A stretch of 53,262 bases of DNA from an uncultured Pelagibacteraceae bacterium (GTDB lineage: Bacteria > Pseudomonadota > Alphaproteobacteria > Pelagibacterales > Pelagibacteraceae), in assembly GCA_902529105.1 (NCBI GenBank), contig CABZUW010000008.1:1-53262 (forward strand). Direction: 5' to 3'. Below, one piece after another: positions 1 to 9,452 of the stretch; the first letter of the stretch is position 1, and every line of letters starts with the position of its first letter. The translations under genes were made by a program, and so were the position numbers. The notes beneath the pieces were generated by a model. That model was given only the letters and a program-made list of their open reading frames with translations. It was not told the origin of the DNA and did not search any database.

Positions 1-150
1 TATGACAAAGAAATTTTAGAGTTCAAATATCCAATTTCTAAAGATAAATTATTTAGAGAATGTATAATTTCAAAAAATAATTTTAGGTTTCAAAAATTTT
101 CAAAATATGTTGTTGGAATAAATTTATTAAATAGAAACCTACTAATATGA
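1..150 (+). CDS. C-terminal end of an unidentified protein (partial)
   Basis: Frame 1 is open from the window edge to a TGA at 148-150 and gives 49 residues rich in Lys, Phe, Ile and Asn, like the neighbouring proteins. The start lies outside the window. The fragment shows no recognisable motif, so no function is assigned. It is followed 50 bases later, on the same strand, by a glycosyltransferase, so it may be the end of a gene in the same operon. It could be a chance open frame, but its composition matches real genes here. Confidence 0.45.
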   Translation, partial: YDKEILEFKYPISKDKLFRECIISKNNFRFQKFSKYVVGINLLNRNLLI

Positions 151-200
151 ATAAATTTTTTTAAATTTTTTTGAGTTCAGAAAGATAAGGAAAAAAATTA

Positions 201-890
201 ATGACAAATTTAACTCTTATAATCCCGGCAAAAAATGAGAAAGAATCTCTTCCGAAAGTATTAGAACTTTTAAAAAAATCTAACTACGATGTTATAGTCT
301 CTTTAAAAAAAGACGATTTAGAAACTATTAACTCAATTAAAAAATTTAATATTAAAATATATGAACAAAAAGGTTCTGGCTACGGTAATTCTCTTATCGA
401 AGGTATCAAACAATGTAAAACTAAATTTTTTTGCATCTTTAATGCCGATGGATCTTTTGAAATTAATGACTTAGAAAAAATGTTAAAATCTTGTGAGCTA
501 ATTGACTTTGTATTTGCGTCAAGATATCTTAAAGGAGCTGGAAGTGATGATGATACAATTACAACTTATATTGGAAATAAAATATTTTCTTTTCTAGGTA
601 AGATTTTATTTTCATTAGATCTCAGCGATATATTGTACACATTTGTGATGGGAAACACTTTTAAATTTAAAGAATTAGACATAAAATCAAATGACTTTCG
701 ATTTTGTGTAGAATTTCCGATTAAAATTAAAATATTTGGCATGAGTTATACCAGTTTACCATCATATGAAAAAAAGAGAATTGCTGGAAAAAAGAAAGTG
801 AATGCTTTTAAGGATGGTTTTTTAATTTTATTAGAAATGATAAAATTATTTATAATTTTTAAAATTTTTAAGAAGAATAAAGTAAGATAG
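201..890 (+). CDS. Glycosyltransferase family 2, DPM1/DPG-synthase-like
   Basis: This 229-residue GT-A enzyme probably moves a sugar from a nucleotide donor to a polyprenyl phosphate or a glycan acceptor at the cytoplasmic face. The N-terminus (residues 4-20) is the usual strand and 'IPAKNE' turn of GT2. FNADGSFE at residues 80-87 occupies the metal-binding DADG position, with Asn replacing the first Asp. SRYLKGAGS (107-115) is the family's acceptor-loop motif. The C-terminus is Lys-rich with a hydrophobic stretch near 205-222, which may lie on the membrane. An AAGGA-type ribosome site (186-191) precedes the ATG. Its last 45 bases overlap the convergent phosphotransferase gene. The family is clear; donor and acceptor are unknown. 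Confidence 0.85.
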   Translation: MTNLTLIIPAKNEKESLPKVLELLKKSNYDVIVSLKKDDLETINSIKKFNIKIYEQKGSGYGNSLIEGIKQCKTKFFCIFNADGSFEINDLEKMLKSCELIDFVFASRYLKGAGSDDDTITTYIGNKIFSFLGKILFSLDLSDILYTFVMGNTFKFKELDIKSNDFRFCVEFPIKIKIFGMSYTSLPSYEKKRIAGKKKVNAFKDGFLILLEMIKLFIIFKIFKKNKVR

Positions 891-1877
891 ACAATATAAT
901 ATTACATTTAATATTAATATAATAATCAGTATTTTAGTATGGAAAAAATAATAAGTACCAACAATAAAAGAAGGTAAGTTAAATATAATAATAATCATTC
1001 CAGAGATTGAATTAACAATTTTCAGATTAAATTTTTTTTTCTTCCTAATGTATCTATAAAGCAATTGATGCAAATGTAACTTATCTGCAATAGATATATT
1101 TGACTTTATAAGCACTCTTCTCATCAAAGAAAACAAATTTTCAAATGCAGGATACCATAACAGTAATGCCACATAATATGGTGAAATTAAAATATTTTCT
1201 GAATTTATGCTTATTAGAGTAGTACCGATAATAAATGAGGATAAATATGACCCACTATCTCCTAAATACACCCTCCCAAGTAAATTAAATACAAAAAAAA
1301 TTATTATTGATATCGTAAATATTTCAAACAAATCTGGGTATAGAATATTTATAAAATTTGAACTTGAGGCAACAAGTGTTACAGAAGAGCAAATAAGGAT
1401 TAAATAACCTGATAATAAACCATTTAAACCATCAATAAAATTACTACCATTTAATAAGACTGTTAAACAAAATACTGTAAAAAAAATATTTAATTCTTTA
1501 TATCTTAATAGTTCATCAAAAAATCCTAAGCTCAGACTATCAATTGATAAATTTTGAGTGATCACAAAAAAAGTTATAATAATGATTTGTAAAATTAATC
1601 TTAATGAAGGATTGGGTAAATAATCAATATCAGATAAAACTCCAAGTAATAGTATAAGTAAATAAAATAATGTTATTAAATTGTCGTCAAATTTAACAAA
1701 TATAAGTATAGATATAAAAATAAATATTCCTCCAATAAGAACAGGTGATTTATTTTCTGAGCCTATAATTTTATGATTAGAATAATCAGTATTATCTCTC
1801 AAAATATTGAACTTTTTTAAAATAACAAAAAGAATTAGAAAAACTGATATTAAAAATAAAGTTTCATATAAAAACAT
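846..1877 (-). CDS. Undecaprenyl-phosphate sugar-1-phosphate transferase (WecA/MraY/TagO family)
   Basis: A polytopic membrane enzyme of 343 residues with about ten hydrophobic segments. Family members transfer a sugar-1-phosphate from a UDP-sugar to undecaprenyl phosphate and so start a lipid-linked glycan. Seen motifs are an acidic cluster after the third helix (SDID, 82-85), NGSNFIDGLNG (143-153), LGDSGS (205-210) and the cytoplasmic histidine motif HLHQL (268-272). All are diagnostic of the polyprenyl-phosphate N-acetylhexosamine-1-phosphate transferases. It lies one base downstream of fcl, so it is probably the last gene of a minus-strand operon. The substrate (UDP-GlcNAc, UDP-GalNAc or a deoxy derivative) cannot be read from sequence. 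It is the only recognisable priming enzyme in the window. Confidence 0.92.
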   Translation of the reverse strand: MFLYETLFLISVFLILFVILKKFNILRDNTDYSNHKIIGSENKSPVLIGGIFIFISILIFVKFDDNLITLFYLLILLLGVLSDIDYLPNPSLRLILQIIIITFFVITQNLSIDSLSLGFFDELLRYKELNIFFTVFCLTVLLNGSNFIDGLNGLLSGYLILICSSVTLVASSSNFINILYPDLFEIFTISIIIFFVFNLLGRVYLGDSGSYLSSFIIGTTLISINSENILISPYYVALLLWYPAFENLFSLMRRVLIKSNISIADKLHLHQLLYRYIRKKKKFNLKIVNSISGMIIIIFNLPSFIVGTYYFFHTKILIIILILNVILYCLSYFILLKNFKNYK

Positions 1878-2825
1878 CTATTTTAATTTACTTTTGATTA
1901 CTTCGGTTAGACCATTTCTAAGTTTAATTTTAGGTTTCCAGCCTAGCTTGCGGATTTTTTTCGAATTCAAATTTTTAATAAAAGTACCATCTGGTGATTT
2001 ATGATCAAAAATTATTTTTCCTTTATAATCTAGGGTATAAGATATTATTTCGGCAAGCTTTGCAACAGATACACTTTCACCTGACCCAATGTTTATAATT
2101 GGTAAATTTTCACCAAAAATTTTTTTTAAACTTTTTTTTGAAGCAATTAGACAAGTTAGAATAGCTTGCGCAAGATCCTCAGAATTTATGAATTCTCGAA
2201 TAGGTTTGCCAGTCCCAAGTAATTTTATTTTTGTTTCATTGTTTTTTTTTGCTTTTATAAATTTTGAAATCATAGCCGGAATTACATGACCATTCACAAT
2301 ATCAAATTTGTCATTTATCCCGTAAACATTTGTTGGCATCAGACATAAAATATTTAAACCATGATCCTCATATAGAGCCTCACATAATTTGATTCCAGCA
2401 ATTTTCGAAATAGCATAACATTGATTAGTTTTTTCTAGCTCACCAGTTAAAAGACTTTTTTCATTTATAGGGCTTTTAGCAAATTTAGGATAGATGCATG
2501 ACGTGCCTAGAAAAATAGTTCTTTTAATTTTTTTTTTCAATGCAAGCTTTAATAATGAGTTTTGAATCTCTATATTTTCAAAAAAAAAATTTACTTGATT
2601 ATTTTTATTAGCTAATATTCCACCTGCCCTAGCAGCAGCCATAATCATATAATCAATTTTTATTTTATTAAAATATTTTTCAGTTTTATCTGAATTTCTT
2701 AGATCTAGTTTTTTTTTGTCAACTGTTACAATATTTTTAAATCCTTCAGCCTTTAATGCCCGATAAACTGAACTACCGACAAGTCCTTTGTGTCCTGCTA
2801 AAAAAATATAATCATTTTTTCTCAT
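1878..2825 (-). CDS. fcl: GDP-L-fucose synthase
   Basis: A 315-residue extended-SDR epimerase/reductase. It turns GDP-4-keto-6-deoxy-D-mannose into GDP-L-fucose with NADPH. Visible features are the nucleotide-binding GHKGLVGSS (11-19), the catalytic GTSCIYP (107-113) carrying the Ser and Cys of the family, and Y137-x3-K141. The C-terminal half contains IREF and the substrate-domain pattern common to Fcl/WcaG. The ATG overlaps the gmd stop by four bases (ATGA), so the two are translationally coupled and supply one pathway. The length is normal for the family. A GDP-colitose-type variant is possible in principle, but no dehydrase or aminotransferase for it is nearby. Confidence 0.95.
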   Translation of the reverse strand: MRKNDYIFLAGHKGLVGSSVYRALKAEGFKNIVTVDKKKLDLRNSDKTEKYFNKIKIDYMIMAAARAGGILANKNNQVNFFFENIEIQNSLLKLALKKKIKRTIFLGTSCIYPKFAKSPINEKSLLTGELEKTNQCYAISKIAGIKLCEALYEDHGLNILCLMPTNVYGINDKFDIVNGHVIPAMISKFIKAKKNNETKIKLLGTGKPIREFINSEDLAQAILTCLIASKKSLKKIFGENLPIINIGSGESVSVAKLAEIISYTLDYKGKIIFDHKSPDGTFIKNLNSKKIRKLGWKPKIKLRNGLTEVIKSKLK

Positions 2826-3880
2826 TTAAGTTTGTTTTTTCTCGCTAATCCAATATCTGCATCCAACATTTCTTTAACAAGATGTTTAATATTATATTTT
2901 AATTTATATTTCAGCTTTTTAAGTGCTTTTTTTGGATTTCCTTTTAGATAGTCAATTTCTAATGGCCTATAATATTTTTTGTCTACTTTAATAATTAAAT
3001 TTTTTTTACCTTTATTAATTAGATATGCTTTCTCATTTAATCCTTTACCTTCCCATTTAATTTTTAGTTTTAAATATTTGCAACATTCATTAATAAAATC
3101 TCTAACGCTAATAGCTTTTCCTGTGGCAATTACATAATCATCTGGTTTTTTTTGTTGAAGAATTTTCCATTGAATTTCAACATAGTCTTTAGCATGACCC
3201 CAGTCTCTTTTAGCATCAAGATTTCCAATATAAAGTAATTCATTTGATCCACAAATTTTTTTTGCGAAAAACATTGTAATTTTTCTTGTTACAAATGTTT
3301 CACCTCGTCTTGGACTTTCATGATTAAAAAGTATTCCATTACATGCGTAAAATCCATAAGCTTGTCTATAAATTTTTGTAATCCAATAAGAGTAAAGTTT
3401 TGAGACACCGTAGGGAGATTTAGGCACCATTAATGAATTCTCATTGAAAGAATTAATTTTACCAAAAGTCTCTCCAAATAATTCAGAGGTGCTTGCCTGA
3501 TAATATTTTGTGGTTTTCAACTTCAGAAACCTCATTGCTTCTAGTACTCTTAAAGATCCTATACCACTTACTTCTGAAGTGTACTCAGGAATTTCAAATG
3601 AATGTCCTACATGACTTTGTGCACCAAGATTATATATTTCATGAGGTCTAATTTTGCTTAATATATTAACAAGACTGTTAGAGTCTGTAAGATCGCCATA
3701 ATGCAAAAAAAAGTTTTTTGCTTCATGAAAATCTTCATAAATGTGATCAATTCTTGAAGTATTAAATGTCGATGATTTTCTTTTTATTCCGTGAACAACA
3801 TAACCTTTTTGCAAAAGGAATTCAGCTAAATATGAACCATCCTGTCCCGTAATACCAGTTATTAAAGCTTTTTTTTTCAA
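2822..3880 (-). CDS. gmd: GDP-mannose 4,6-dehydratase
   Basis: A 352-residue extended SDR that converts GDP-D-mannose to GDP-4-keto-6-deoxy-D-mannose, the precursor of GDP-L-fucose. The N-terminus is textbook Gmd: ALITGITGQDGSYLAEFL (5-22) followed by GIKR. The sequence also has TSELFG (131-136), Y157-x3-K161 and NHESPRRGETFV (186-197). The start is read as TTG at 3878-3880, because the family consensus begins exactly there and the upstream GT2 gene ends at 3882. No mannose-activating genes (ManB/ManC) are in the window, so GDP-mannose must come from elsewhere. The product could also feed the C-methyltransferase at 6384-7619. Confidence 0.96.
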   Translation of the reverse strand: MKKKALITGITGQDGSYLAEFLLQKGYVVHGIKRKSSTFNTSRIDHIYEDFHEAKNFFLHYGDLTDSNSLVNILSKIRPHEIYNLGAQSHVGHSFEIPEYTSEVSGIGSLRVLEAMRFLKLKTTKYYQASTSELFGETFGKINSFNENSLMVPKSPYGVSKLYSYWITKIYRQAYGFYACNGILFNHESPRRGETFVTRKITMFFAKKICGSNELLYIGNLDAKRDWGHAKDYVEIQWKILQQKKPDDYVIATGKAISVRDFINECCKYLKLKIKWEGKGLNEKAYLINKGKKNLIIKVDKKYYRPLEIDYLKGNPKKALKKLKYKLKYNIKHLVKEMLDADIGLARKNKLK

Positions 3881-3881
3881 A

Positions 3882-4634
3882 CTACTGATTATAATTTAAT
3901 AATTTATTAATTGATAAAATTACTACACTAAAAATCGATGAAATTAAATTTTTATTTTCAAATCTATAAAAAAGTCTAAATGCATCTTTGATTTTTTGTA
4001 ACGTATTTGAGGAAAGCGAGTGATCATCTTTCCTCCAACTTGTTAAATATAAATTAATTAAACCAAACTTATAACCATTTCTTAGAAGCTTTAACCATAG
4101 CGCAAAATCTTCCTGTGTTTTAAGAATCGGAAATTTATATAGTTTTAAAATTTCAGAATTTAATACAACAGTACTAAGTCCAATCTCACAACGTTTAATT
4201 AATTTTTTATACGATATAAGGCTTGATAAAGATCTTTCTCCAATAACTTTTCCTCTATTATTTATTATTAAGTAAGAAGTACAAGAAATATTAAACTTAT
4301 TTTTTATCATAAAATTCAATTGAGTTTTTAACTTATTTTTTGACCAAATGTCGTCGCAATCTAAAAAGGCAGTAAACCTACCCTTGATATATTTAATTGC
4401 TTTATTTCTAGATTTTGCAACACCTATATTATTTTTATTTATTATTAATTTTTTATTTTTTATTTTTGATAAAATTTTTTTAACGAAATGAAGGTCTTGT
4501 TTGTTTGTTTCATCGTAAACAAATATTAGCTGAAAGTTTTTTAATGATTGGTTGTTTAATGACTCTACAGTTTTTTTTAAATATTTTTTTTTTTTATAGT
4601 AAGTCATTATGACAGTAATTAAAGTTTTTTTCAT
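3882..4634 (-). CDS. Glycosyltransferase family 2
   Basis: A 250-residue inverting GT-A transferase, expected to act on a lipid-linked glycan at the inner face of the membrane. The first strand ITVIMTYYKKKKYL (6-19) is followed by the SLNNQS helix, the GVAKSRN motif (71-77) and the metal-binding FLDCDDIW (90-97). The C-terminal part has W/R residues near TSWRKDDHSLS, as in many O-antigen GT2s. It sits between gmd and the membrane protein, with a four-base overlap to the latter (4631-4634), so it belongs to the same operon. It may add fucose given the neighbours, but this is only positional inference. Confidence 0.85.
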   Translation of the reverse strand: MKKTLITVIMTYYKKKKYLKKTVESLNNQSLKNFQLIFVYDETNKQDLHFVKKILSKIKNKKLIINKNNIGVAKSRNKAIKYIKGRFTAFLDCDDIWSKNKLKTQLNFMIKNKFNISCTSYLIINNRGKVIGERSLSSLISYKKLIKRCEIGLSTVVLNSEILKLYKFPILKTQEDFALWLKLLRNGYKFGLINLYLTSWRKDDHSLSSNTLQKIKDAFRLFYRFENKNLISSIFSVVILSINKLLNYNQ

Positions 4635-6334
4635 TTTCGTGTATATATTATGTATCCTTTTGTATATTGAATGTTAAGATTATCAACTGTAACGCACACA
4701 CTAGGAGTTGCCCAACAAGATTTATTTTGCTCTATTAAATTTAATTTTATTAATTTTTCATCAATAGTTTTATAACTTATGTTTTCCACCCAAAAAAAAG
4801 GGAAATTTGAAAAATTATGATGTTCATTAATATTTAAAGAAAATTCATTGTAAATTCTATCTACATTTCTGACATTAAATATTGCAATTGATAATAAAAA
4901 TAAAATTTTTACTTTTGTTTTAACTTTTTTGTTAGATAGATCTAATTGATAAGAAAGATAATAAATATAAGGGAGAGTTATAAACATAAATACTACTGAG
5001 TACCCTGCATATCTTAAAGTTGGAAAATTAAAAAACCAATAGAGTAAAATTATTATTACTGATAAGTAAAAAATAAAAAATCTTTTTTTTAAAATAATAT
5101 TTTGTTTTAAAATTTTAAGATTTTTAAACACGATTATAAATAAAAGTAACATTATAAATATTACTAAGAAAATATAATCAGATATTTTGTTAAAAAAATA
5201 CGTATTAAACCAATTTTTTACCCATTTAAAATTTTCCAGAAAATTATCTAGATTATCGACAACATATCCTGCTCCAATTCCAGATTTTGCCCAAGCATCA
5301 TAATGCGACCTCATGTGAATTATTGTATCCATTTCTAAAGTCCATGAAAATTGATCATAAAAACAGGTTTTCGATATCGGATAAATCAGACATCCTGAAG
5401 AAGTAAAATTAAAAAATATGATAGAAGATAAACTTAACAGTGCTATAAAAAAGAGTTTTCGATTGAAAACATGATTAAAAAAATTTTTAAAACCTAAATA
5501 ATTTATGTAAATAATTATTAGAGGTAAGAAATATATTACATACAAAATCTTTGTCGTACTAGCTAACAGAACTAGAAATAAACTAATATTAAAAATATTT
5601 GAGATAAAGATATTGTCAAGTTTTTTACTATCAAAATAAATTATTGAGCAAAGTAATATACTAAAAATTACTAATAACTGACCAACATAATCAGCTCCAT
5701 ATTCTGATAGCCTATTGAATTTAGTTATATAAATTACAAAAATTAAAATAATAAATACTTTTGAAAAATTTGGTATTTTTTTTTGATTTATAATTATCAC
5801 AATTCCAGAAAAAAAAAAAATTTGAAACAAAAAATTTGTCAAATTAAATAAATATATTTTGGTTATAGGTAAATAAAAAATTGAATTTAATTGAAACAAT
5901 GATGAAAAGTGATTATAGGCGATATTTAAATTACCCGTTCCAAATTGCAATTTTTGCTCTACGAAATGTAGTGACAGTGGAAGATGGTAATAAGGAAAAT
6001 CCTCATTTGTTTTTGCTAAAATAAAACCTGAAAATAATAAAATAAAAAATGTAAATATTGTATTTAATTCTGATTTTTTTATATTTTTTTTTTGTAAATA
6101 AAAAAAAATTAACCCAATTAATAAGATTATAATGTTATGTATAGAATTATGAGATGTAAAAAGATGAGTTGTTGCTGATATAAAATACAAAAAAAATAAA
6201 CCAAAAAAACCGACCGCGGCATTATTAATAGTATTTTTACTAAAAATTATAGAATTAAAAACTAATCCGTATCCCAATGTACTTATGAGAATTACAAACG
6301 AATATGAGGTTAAAATAAAAAGATTTAAGAGCAT
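4631..6334 (-). CDS. Polytopic membrane protein, LIC_10190-like / possible GT-C enzyme
   Basis: A 567-residue protein with roughly a dozen long hydrophobic segments. A conserved-looking extracytoplasmic loop comes after the fourth segment and holds ED (111-112) and the pattern PYYHLPLSLHF (114-124). An acidic pair in the first periplasmic loop followed by His is typical of GT-C enzymes that use lipid-phosphate sugars. The overall pattern resembles membrane proteins annotated as LIC_10190 family in other surface-glycan clusters. It could be a periplasmic glycosyltransferase or the polymerase of the locus, since no other Wzy candidate is present. A second loop near residues 315-350 contains three Cys residues and may form a disulphide. 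Function is uncertain; the gene itself is secure. Confidence 0.7.
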   Translation of the reverse strand: MLLNLFILTSYSFVILISTLGYGLVFNSIIFSKNTINNAAVGFFGLFFLYFISATTHLFTSHNSIHNIIILLIGLIFFYLQKKNIKKSELNTIFTFFILLFSGFILAKTNEDFPYYHLPLSLHFVEQKLQFGTGNLNIAYNHFSSLFQLNSIFYLPITKIYLFNLTNFLFQIFFFSGIVIIINQKKIPNFSKVFIILIFVIYITKFNRLSEYGADYVGQLLVIFSILLCSIIYFDSKKLDNIFISNIFNISLFLVLLASTTKILYVIYFLPLIIIYINYLGFKNFFNHVFNRKLFFIALLSLSSIIFFNFTSSGCLIYPISKTCFYDQFSWTLEMDTIIHMRSHYDAWAKSGIGAGYVVDNLDNFLENFKWVKNWFNTYFFNKISDYIFLVIFIMLLLFIIVFKNLKILKQNIILKKRFFIFYLSVIIILLYWFFNFPTLRYAGYSVVFMFITLPYIYYLSYQLDLSNKKVKTKVKILFLLSIAIFNVRNVDRIYNEFSLNINEHHNFSNFPFFWVENISYKTIDEKLIKLNLIEQNKSCWATPSVCVTVDNLNIQYTKGYIIYTRK

Positions 6335-6383
6335 TTATTGTAATAAATCTTCAAATATTTTATTTTTATGATTTTCATAATCT

Positions 6384-7619
6384 TTAATTTTTAATTTCAA
6401 AACGAGGTAAGGGAAATATAAATTTAGTTCCTTTTTTTCTAATTTTTTTTTCTCTTATTAAAATTTCATTTTTAAAGTGCCAAGGCAAAACTAAATAATA
6501 ATCAGGTTGCATTTTCCTAGAATTTTTTTCAGATATTATTTTTATTTTAGTTCCAGGGGTGTATAAATTTACTTTTTCGGGATTACGATCAGCTATATAT
6601 TTTATTTCTTCGTTTGTAATATTGAAAAATTGAAGCAAAATATTACCTTTCGTAGATGCACCGTATCCGTGTATAATTTTTTTGTTTTGTAAAATGTGTG
6701 AAATCAATTTTTTTAATCTCCTTTTAATTCTTAAAATTTTTAGAAAAAAACGTTTATAAGTGGTTAATTCTTTAATTTTTATTTTTTTTTCTAGATTTAA
6801 ATTTTTTTCTAAGTTTTTTTTAGCCAATTTATATCCACTTTTTATGTGACTGATATAGAGACCTAAACTTCCACCATTTATATTATTTCTAGACACTTTA
6901 ATTAATTTAAGATTATTTTTTTTTAACATACTTAAAATAACACTAAGAGAGTAGTATTCTAAATGCTCATGGCATATCGTATCAAAAAGATTATATTTAA
7001 TTATTGAATAGAGATCTTGAAACTCCAAATAAAAAATTCCATTTTTTTGATCTAGTAAATTTGATATATCTTTAAGAAAAATATTTGGTTTATCAACATC
7101 ATAAAATACAGCACAAGCCGTTATTATTTTAAACTTATTTTTGATACCTTTTGATTTAATAGCTTTTATATTGAAAAAAGAGTTAATTTTATAGTCAATA
7201 TTATTATAGAATCTAATAAATTTGTTTATGATTGGATCAATACCTACTTTAACAATATTTTTTTTTTTATATGAATTAAGTAGAGTGCCATCATTGCTGG
7301 CAATATCTAAAACGTGGTCATTTTGATTTAAGTTTGTGAGTTTTGAAAGTTTGATGGAAATATTTGATAGATGGTTTTTCATTGTGGTGTTTATACCAGA
7401 TCTATAACCATAATCTAAATTATAAAGATATTTTGGATTAAATTTTCTGTCGAGCTGTACCAAATGGCACTTTTTACATTTTACAAGATTAATTTGATTT
7501 TGCGGAACATTTATACTTTTTTTTTTAGGAAATTTTCCTGAATAATTTAAACTCCCCAAGGAAAATAATTTATCGTATTTATTATAAAAACAATTTTTAC
7601 ATTTAAATTTTAAACTCAT
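6384..7619 (-). CDS. SAM-dependent sugar C-methyltransferase with zinc-binding N-terminus
   Basis: This 411-residue protein has the three-part build of NDP-4-keto-deoxysugar 3-C-methyltransferases (TcaB9/EryBIII/NovU type). An N-terminal zinc site is formed by C7, C10, C48 and C51. A Rossmann methyltransferase core has LDIASNDGTLL (104-114) and a C-terminal domain has GYGASTKGN (318-326). The catalytic-region motifs HEHLEYY (217-223) and NNINGGSLG (245-253) match the family. The expected product is a branched-chain deoxysugar. The only 4-keto-6-deoxy nucleotide sugars made in the window are from Gmd and the PseB-like enzyme, so one of these or an imported precursor is the likely substrate. 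It sits 10 bases downstream of the GT4 at 7629. Confidence 0.85.
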   Translation of the reverse strand: MSLKFKCKNCFYNKYDKLFSLGSLNYSGKFPKKKSINVPQNQINLVKCKKCHLVQLDRKFNPKYLYNLDYGYRSGINTTMKNHLSNISIKLSKLTNLNQNDHVLDIASNDGTLLNSYKKKNIVKVGIDPIINKFIRFYNNIDYKINSFFNIKAIKSKGIKNKFKIITACAVFYDVDKPNIFLKDISNLLDQKNGIFYLEFQDLYSIIKYNLFDTICHEHLEYYSLSVILSMLKKNNLKLIKVSRNNINGGSLGLYISHIKSGYKLAKKNLEKNLNLEKKIKIKELTTYKRFFLKILRIKRRLKKLISHILQNKKIIHGYGASTKGNILLQFFNITNEEIKYIADRNPEKVNLYTPGTKIKIISEKNSRKMQPDYYLVLPWHFKNEILIREKKIRKKGTKFIFPLPRFEIKN

Positions 7620-7628
7620 TTATATTGA

Positions 7629-8774
7629 TTAGTTTTCACTTATTATTTTTGTTAAAGTTTTATAATGATTAAACAATGTATAATTTTTAATATATTTTAA
7701 ATTATTAATTAAAATTTTTTTATTACCAATGTTTTTTTTATATATATCGAATTTAGCTGCAAAACTAGCTAAATTGTTATTTTCAAATGTAGTACCTGTT
7801 TTTTGATCAATAATTATTTCTATTGGTCCAGGTTTTGAATTAGCAGAAAAGATTGGTAGTCGAAAAAAACTAGCTTCAATAAGGACGAAGCCTGGATCTT
7901 CCCATAAAGATGTAAGGATAAATCCTTTTGCAGATGAAAAATATGGATAAATATTTTTTATATAACCAAGCAAGTAAATATTGTCTTCTAACTTATTTTC
8001 CTGGATAAATTTTTCAATTTTTTCCCTGTCCTCTCCTTCACCAGCTATAAGTAATTTTGCATATTTATCTTCTTTTACAATTTTGGAAAAAGATTTTACT
8101 AAAAATAAAAAGTTTTTTTGTTTTGTTAGCCTACCAACAGCTAAGTAATAATTTTTTTTTTTTATAATTTTTTGTTTTCTTAGATAATTAATTTTTTTGA
8201 TATTTATTACGGGATCATATAAAACTTTAATTTTTGAATTATCTGCAAAATTCATAGATTTTATATAATTATATGTATTAATTGTGGGGCAAGTAACAGC
8301 ATATAATTTTTTAAATGCAAGTTTCCATAAAATTTTTCTGAAAAAACCTAAATGAGGATATCCAGATATTCTTAGAATGAACTTTGTTTTATAATTAAAT
8401 AATATTAGCATTAATAAGGGTAATGAGGTTATAAGATGAATAATTAAAAACTCAGGCTTGTGTTTTTTTAAGATTGAATGAAAAGGAAAAATTGAGAGAG
8501 AAAATATTATTAAAAAAGATAATCTACTCCTTATTTTTCCATATTTAGGCAACCTGTTAATTAAATTAAAATTAAAATATTCCAAAAATTTATTTTTATC
8601 AATTTCCACAGAATTTTTAAATATATCAAATTCTTTAAAAAAATTAATTATATACGCGCTATAATTTTGAGAATATTTGTTTATAGATATAACAGAGTTT
8701 ATTACTGATTTTGGTGTTGCAATATTAACAATAAAAGGTGACCAATAAAAAATTTTTTTTTTTATTTGTTGCAT
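7629..8774 (-). CDS. Glycosyltransferase family 4 (GT-B)
   Basis: A retaining GT-B transferase of 381 residues when started at the ATG at 8772-8774. A longer version using TTG at 8796-8798 adds eight residues. I prefer the ATG because KKIFYWSPF directly after it looks like the natural N-terminus. Donor-site motifs are VGRLTKQKN (213-221), GEGEDREKIE (245-254) and WEDPGFVLIEAS (291-302), the EX7E region. A hydrophobic patch around 95-135 may associate with the membrane. It is the first gene of the minus-strand run 8774-846 and is separated by only 51 bases from the divergent methyltransferase gene. Sugar specificity is unknown. Confidence 0.85.
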   Translation of the reverse strand: MQQIKKKIFYWSPFIVNIATPKSVINSVISINKYSQNYSAYIINFFKEFDIFKNSVEIDKNKFLEYFNFNLINRLPKYGKIRSRLSFLIIFSLSIFPFHSILKKHKPEFLIIHLITSLPLLMLILFNYKTKFILRISGYPHLGFFRKILWKLAFKKLYAVTCPTINTYNYIKSMNFADNSKIKVLYDPVINIKKINYLRKQKIIKKKNYYLAVGRLTKQKNFLFLVKSFSKIVKEDKYAKLLIAGEGEDREKIEKFIQENKLEDNIYLLGYIKNIYPYFSSAKGFILTSLWEDPGFVLIEASFFRLPIFSANSKPGPIEIIIDQKTGTTFENNNLASFAAKFDIYKKNIGNKKILINNLKYIKNYTLFNHYKTLTKIISEN

Positions 8775-8825
8775 GTAATAGTATATTACCTTTATCAAAA
8801 AATTTAAATCTAGTAAGAATAATAT

Positions 8826-9452
8826 ATGAGTGAATATAAATATAAATTAGACAAAACAATTGCAAAAGAAATTCAGAACTTAAGAAATTCAAATATTCTA
8901 GAGTTTGGTGTTAGAAAAGGTATTTCAACAAGATTATTTTTAGATCACGCAAACAAAACAAATTGTAAATTATATTCCGTAGATAATGTGGATTATTCAA
9001 CGATGTTAGATGACAAAAACTGGAAATTTATTAAAGATAGAGATGATAATTTTGACAATATAAAAAAACAGATACCTAGTGAATTTGATTTAATTTATTT
9101 AGATACATTGCATGAGGCAGAACATGTAAAAAAAATAATATATAATTATTTTAATTTACTAACACAAAATGGTACATTTATTATTGACGACATTTCGCAC
9201 CTGCCATATTTAAAAAATTCTAAAAGAACTAATTTTTATTGTGAGATTAATAATTTAGAAACCTTTAAAATCATCTTAGAAATTTATAATAATAACCAAG
9301 AAAATTTTGATCTCAGTTTTTCTTTCATAGATTCTGGAAATGCAATATTAAAAAGAAAGACTATGAAAAATTTAAACCCTTCAAAGAAAATAGTTACACG
9401 AGAATACAGCTTTAAGAATATTATAAGACAAATTTTATTAAGAAAAAAATGA
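8826..9452 (+). CDS. Class I SAM methyltransferase (Methyltransf_24-like)
   Basis: A small 208-residue Rossmann methyltransferase. Motif I is ILEFGVRKGIS (24-34). It is followed by an acidic strand end (YSVDNVDY, 50-57), YLDTLHEAEH (91-100) with the conserved Asp/His pair, and FIIDDISH (118-125). In this family the Asp and His residues often bind a metal for O-methylation, here presumably of a sugar. Its last four bases overlap the start of the next gene (FkbM-like), so the three plus-strand genes 8826-11469 form an operon. Substrate unknown. Confidence 0.8.
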   Translation: MSEYKYKLDKTIAKEIQNLRNSNILEFGVRKGISTRLFLDHANKTNCKLYSVDNVDYSTMLDDKNWKFIKDRDDNFDNIKKQIPSEFDLIYLDTLHEAEHVKKIIYNYFNLLTQNGTFIIDDISHLPYLKNSKRTNFYCEINNLETFKIILEIYNNNQENFDLSFSFIDSGNAILKRKTMKNLNPSKKIVTREYSFKNIIRQILLRKK

